This document shows, one piece after another, positions 60,965-64,000 of a stretch of 64,000 nucleotides of DNA. Position 1 is the first letter of the stretch, and each line of letters opens with the position of its first letter. Position numbers and translations under genes: made by a program. Source of the stretch: Pelagibacteraceae bacterium AG-325-E08 (GTDB lineage: Bacteria; Pseudomonadota; Alphaproteobacteria; Pelagibacterales; Pelagibacteraceae); assembly GCA_003282985.1 (NCBI GenBank), contig QBYE01000002.1, positions 32,399 to 96,398 on the forward strand, written 5' to 3'. Below the pieces are notes generated by a model. The model saw only the letters and a list, made by a program, of their open reading frames with translations, did not search any database and was not told where the DNA came from.

Positions 60965-62749
60965 TTATTTTTTCAATTTAAAAGATAAATTCAACTCTTT
61001 TAACTGACTTTCATTCACGTCAGAGGGTGCATTCATCATTAAATCTTGAGCATTTTGATTCATTGGAAACATAGTTACTTCTCTAATATTTTTTTCATTA
61101 GCTAAAAGCATAACTATTCTATCAATACCTGGTGCTATTCCTCCATGAGGTGGCGCTCCATAACTTAAGGCATTAATCATGCCACTAAATTTTTCATCCA
61201 CCTGCTTTTTATCATAACCCGCGATTGAAAATAATTTATACATTAGTTCAGGAATATGATTTCTAATTGCACCAGAAGAAAGCTCAATGCCGTTACATAC
61301 AATATCGTATTGAAAAGCAAGTATATCTAAAGGATTATCAAAATTAATTTTGTCTAAATCTCCTTGAGGCATAGAGAAAGGATTATGACTAAATTTAATC
61401 TTATTAGTCTGGTCATCTTTTTCAAACATAGGGTAATCAACTATCCAGCAAAAAGCAAATGTATCATCATCAATTAAATCTAGATCATCTGCTATCTTGC
61501 CTCTTGCCAGAGAAGTAATTCTCTCTAATTCTTTTTGATTGTTACAAGCTAAAAAAATACTATCTCCAATTTTTGCTCCTGTTTTTTGCATTATTTCCTC
61601 TAAAGATTCCTTAGAAAAAAATTTACCTATAGGTCCTTTGGCAGATATTTCATTATTCTTTTCAAATGTAAAATAAGCTAAACCTGAAGAACCTTGTTCT
61701 TTAGCCCATTTATCAATATTATCAAAAAAGCTTCTTGGTTTATCTTTAGTTTTTTTAGTAACAATACATCTTACTTGAGATCCTGATTTGACAAGTTTTT
61801 TAAAGATTTCAAAAGATACGTCATCCCTTAAAAAAACTTCAGTAATATCATTTATGATTAATGGGTTTCTCAGATCAGGTTTGTCACTTCCATATTTTGC
61901 TAATGCATCAGCATAAGAAATTCTTGGAAATTTTTCAGAAATTAATTTTTTGTTTGAAAATTTTTTAAAAGTATTAATTAATAGTTCTTCAACCACTTTA
62001 AAAACATCTTCTTGTTCAACAAATGACATTTCTAAATCTAATTGATAAAATTCTCCTGGACTTCGATCAGCTCTAGCATCTTCATCTCTAAAACATGGAG
62101 CAATTTGAAAATATTTATCAAATCCTGAGACCATTATAAGTTGTTTAAATTGTTGTGGAGCTTGAGGTAAAGCATAAAATTTTCCAGGGTTCAATCTGCT
62201 TGGAACAAGAAAGTCTCTTGCACCCTCCGGGCTCGAAGAAGTAAGTATTGGTGTTTGAAATTCCAAAAACCCAATTGTATTCATTTCACTTCTTATAAAT
62301 GAAATAACTTTTGACCTTAGAATTATATTTTCATGAATTTTTTTTCTTCGTAAATCTAAATACCTATATTTTAATCTAATCTCTTCTGCGTATTCTTGAT
62401 CAGTAAAAACAGGCATTGGTAATTCTTTGCAAGTACCTAAAACTGTAAAATTTTCAATTGAAATCTCAATTTCTCCTGTTTCAATATCTTTATTGATAGT
62501 TTCTTTAGATCTATTAACAACCCTACCTTCAACTTTTATTACTGTTTCAAGTTGTATTTTTTCTAACTCTTTAAAGTTTTTATTTTCTTGATCTATTATA
62601 CATTGAGTAATTCCATAATTATCTCTAAGATCTATAAATAATAAATTTCCATGATCACGTTTTTTGTTAATCCAGCCTGAAATAACTATACTTTTACCAA
62701 CATTATTTTTTCTAAGCTCATTACAGGTATGACTTCTATATTTATTCAA
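60965..62749 (-). CDS. aspS: aspartyl-tRNA synthetase
   Basis: 594 residues, bacterial type. The OB anticodon domain has VISGWINKKRDHGNLLFIDLRDNYGITQCII. Class II motif 1 lies near LRSKVISFIRSEMNTIGFLEFQTPILTSSSPEGARDFLVP. Motif 2 is YFQIAPCFRDEDARADRSPGEFYQLDLEMSF, and motif 3 is YGAPPHGGIAPGIDRIVMLLA. A GAD insertion domain lies between motifs 2 and 3. It charges tRNA-Asp. Many alphaproteobacteria use it also on tRNA-Asn. It starts 1 base after the hda stop. Confidence 0.97.
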   Translation of the reverse strand: MNKYRSHTCNELRKNNVGKSIVISGWINKKRDHGNLLFIDLRDNYGITQCIIDQENKNFKELEKIQLETVIKVEGRVVNRSKETINKDIETGEIEISIENFTVLGTCKELPMPVFTDQEYAEEIRLKYRYLDLRRKKIHENIILRSKVISFIRSEMNTIGFLEFQTPILTSSSPEGARDFLVPSRLNPGKFYALPQAPQQFKQLIMVSGFDKYFQIAPCFRDEDARADRSPGEFYQLDLEMSFVEQEDVFKVVEELLINTFKKFSNKKLISEKFPRISYADALAKYGSDKPDLRNPLIINDITEVFLRDDVSFEIFKKLVKSGSQVRCIVTKKTKDKPRSFFDNIDKWAKEQGSSGLAYFTFEKNNEISAKGPIGKFFSKESLEEIMQKTGAKIGDSIFLACNNQKELERITSLARGKIADDLDLIDDDTFAFCWIVDYPMFEKDDQTNKIKFSHNPFSMPQGDLDKINFDNPLDILAFQYDIVCNGIELSSGAIRNHIPELMYKLFSIAGYDKKQVDEKFSGMINALSYGAPPHGGIAPGIDRIVMLLANEKNIREVTMFPMNQNAQDLMMNAPSDVNESQLKELNLSFKLKK

Positions 62750-63412
62750 TTATTCCCCCAGAACTTCTTTAATAATTTTAAAATCAATTGATCTTTTTTT
62801 TTTTAAACTTACTTCGTCGATCTTATATATGAAATCAATTATTTTTCCATATGATCTATCAATTCTTTTAATAATGTAGTGAATTAACTTTTTATCTAAC
62901 GATATTTGGCGATCAGATAAATTTTTTAAAATTAAGGCAAATATCAGTTCATCGTCAGGTTTTTCTATATTTTGTAAAAGAAAATTTTTTGATCTTGATT
63001 TTAAATCAATTAAATTAAAATCAATATCTACTATCGGTTGATTAGAGGTTACAATTAAATATTTGTTGTCTTGTTCAACAATATTACAAAGCGTAAAAAA
63101 TAGATCTTCTTTGATTTCTTTACTTAAATTTTCTAAAACTATGTTTTGATGAACTTTAATTTCACCCAAATGATCATTATTAAGTAGGCTTGCCTCTAAT
63201 TTTATTCCATTAAATTTTTTTAAGAAAATATTAATTAAATGTGATTTGCCAGAAAATTTTTCTCCACTGATATTTAGAAAGTTTTTTTCCCATTTTGGCC
63301 ATTTAATTAATAAATCAAATATATGTCTATTACTTTTTGAAACATAAAAATCATCATCTGTAAAATTTTGACCATAATCAAATTTGATTATTTCTTGATT
63401 AAGATCTTTCAT
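62750..63412 (-). CDS. hda: Hda-like DnaA-homologous replication regulator
   Basis: 220 residues from ATG 63412, which overlaps the upstream stop as ATGA. A single AAA+ module like DnaA domain III: FDYGQNFTDDDFYVSKSNRHIFDLLIKWPKWEKNFLNISGEKFSGKSHL, where the Walker A is GEKFSGKSH. It is followed by a Walker B region IVLENLSKEIKEDLFF that lacks the usual DD, the sensor YLIVTSNQP, and a C-terminal lid. Hda stimulates ATP hydrolysis by DnaA after initiation. The DNA-binding domain IV of DnaA is absent. Confidence 0.85.
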   Translation of the reverse strand: MKDLNQEIIKFDYGQNFTDDDFYVSKSNRHIFDLLIKWPKWEKNFLNISGEKFSGKSHLINIFLKKFNGIKLEASLLNNDHLGEIKVHQNIVLENLSKEIKEDLFFTLCNIVEQDNKYLIVTSNQPIVDIDFNLIDLKSRSKNFLLQNIEKPDDELIFALILKNLSDRQISLDKKLIHYIIKRIDRSYGKIIDFIYKIDEVSLKKKRSIDFKIIKEVLGE

Positions 63413-64000
63413 TTTAAGACCCATGTTTTATTTTGAGTATTAAAATTAAAATTTTGTTTTCCCATTGATTTTAAAAAAATATCTGGTGTACCATTATATA
63501 TAATTTGATAATATATAAAATCTTTATCAAATTTTGATATAAAGTAATCATAAATTAAACTAATTTCATCTAAAGTATTTTCTAAACGAGACACTTTTAA
63601 ATTATCTCCACTATTAACTTTAATGTAGATTGGTAATTTAATAGATGTATTAATTTGATTAAAATTTTTCCAATAATCTTCATACATTATCTTTAAACTT
63701 TTAATAATAGTGCTCAACTGATCTGTATTATTTGTATCAATATTTGAAAATGATTCGTTAATTAAAAAAACCTTATCGTTAACAGTAATCCTTGATAATA
63801 TTCTTATAGTTTTTTGATTAATAAAGATTAATGCAACGATAGAGTCATCTAAATAATATTTACTTGTTATTTCTTTAAAGTCATATTGTTCGATGAGATC
63901 ATATTGTTTTTTTATCAAGTTTAGATCTTCAAGATCTTCTGTGGGTAAAATATATTCTATCAGATAAAAACTTTCACTATCATTGTTCCATTGATCATAA
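63409..64000 (-). CDS. DUF2066-like protein, 5' end beyond the window
   Basis: The frame is open from the window edge to TGA at 63409-63411, giving at least 197 residues (the first codons seen read YDQWNNDSESFYLIEYILP). A TTG at 63918 is just an internal codon. The visible part is Lys/Asn/Ile-rich with strands VALIFINQKTIRILSRITVNDKVFLIN. In alphaproteobacteria a DUF2066 gene often precedes hda, and position plus pattern suggest that family, but the motifs are weak. It overlaps hda as ATGA. Its function is unknown. Confidence 0.6.
   Translation of the reverse strand, partial: YDQWNNDSESFYLIEYILPTEDLEDLNLIKKQYDLIEQYDFKEITSKYYLDDSIVALIFINQKTIRILSRITVNDKVFLINESFSNIDTNNTDQLSTIIKSLKIMYEDYWKNFNQINTSIKLPIYIKVNSGDNLKVSRLENTLDEISLIYDYFISKFDKDFIYYQIIYNGTPDIFLKSMGKQNFNFNTQNKTWVLK

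Noticed and set aside
1-64000. CRISPR arrays, insertion sequences, prophage, toxin-antitoxin or defence islands
   Set aside because: No spaced direct repeats, transposase, integrase, phage or defence-enzyme motifs were seen. The accessory patches contain metabolic and glycan genes only.

Overview
The window reads as a piece of a streamlined, free-living marine alphaproteobacterium, most likely SAR11 ('Candidatus Pelagibacter'-like). The sequence is very AT-rich. Genes are packed head to tail with many TAATG or ATGA overlaps, and no gene-free stretch exceeds about 165 bases. Several gene sets are alphaproteobacterial or SAR11-like: a thiamin-riboswitch-controlled ThiV-type symporter, an IscR-led suf operon, an NDUFA12-like protein next to a DUF2155 protein, DUF3553, an ScfR/PccR-type regulator beside isocitrate lyase, Hda and AmtB. 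I see no rRNA, tRNA, insertion sequence, prophage, plasmid gene or CRISPR array. This is a chromosomal core with a few accessory patches.

Layout. 1-6.2 kb: a tiny basic protein, MnmA, DUF3553, CysQ, RecX, an ABA4-like membrane protein, a DsbA-fold isomerase, a rhodanese, then an FkbM-type methyltransferase and a family 9 glycosyltransferase ended by a bidirectional terminator. 6.2-10.9 kb: AmtB with an unusual 3' hairpin, HU, RseP and a DEAD-box-family helicase. 10.9-14.1 kb: a glyoxylate-shunt unit with an ScfR/PccR-like regulator gene interrupted by one in-frame stop, a dense array of TTTGTAAA-type sites, a new 53-codon ORF and isocitrate lyase. 14.1-20.6 kb: a surface-sugar cassette (glycosyltransferase-like protein, nucleotide-sugar dehydratase/epimerase, nucleotidyltransferase), a GcvT/DmdA-family protein, a 2-hydroxyacid dehydrogenase and an ABC-2 exporter.

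20.6-22.1 kb: a sodium/solute symporter directly behind a TPP riboswitch, so probably the thiamin-pyrimidine transporter ThiV. ThiS and ThiG (thiazole synthesis) lie at 56-57 kb. 22.1-32 kb: azoreductase and CcdA, then a divergent gene group that looks like a sugar-acid system: tripartite transporter TctCBA, short-chain dehydrogenase and FAH-family hydrolase on one side, PdxA and a rhamnonate-dehydratase-like enolase on the other, plus an aldehyde dehydrogenase. 32-37.5 kb: GYD protein, thioesterase, DUF779 and a second aldehyde dehydrogenase with an in-frame lysine-rich extension, a homocysteine methyltransferase, an EamA transporter and a YbaK protein. 37.6-45.5 kb: glutamine synthetase and the complete suf operon behind a recognisable IscR box. 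45.6-64 kb: housekeeping genes (anmK, tyrS, an AsmA-like protein, prfB with its programmed frameshift, PBP1a, RNase E, thiGS, aroQ, accBC, aspS, hda).

Main points for a second look: (1) the sugar-acid catabolic divergon; (2) a canonical terminator inside the first codons of tctB; (3) the in-frame stop in the ScfR-like regulator and its operator array; (4) the lysine-rich N-terminal extension of an aldehyde dehydrogenase; (5) a free-standing protein resembling the C-terminal region of B12-dependent ribonucleotide reductase; (6) a hairpin after amtB whose G-U wobbles show the RNA strand; (7) RNase E without its zinc-link. Nothing here is a clear new defence or mobile system. All functional calls rest on motif recognition by eye, with no database search.
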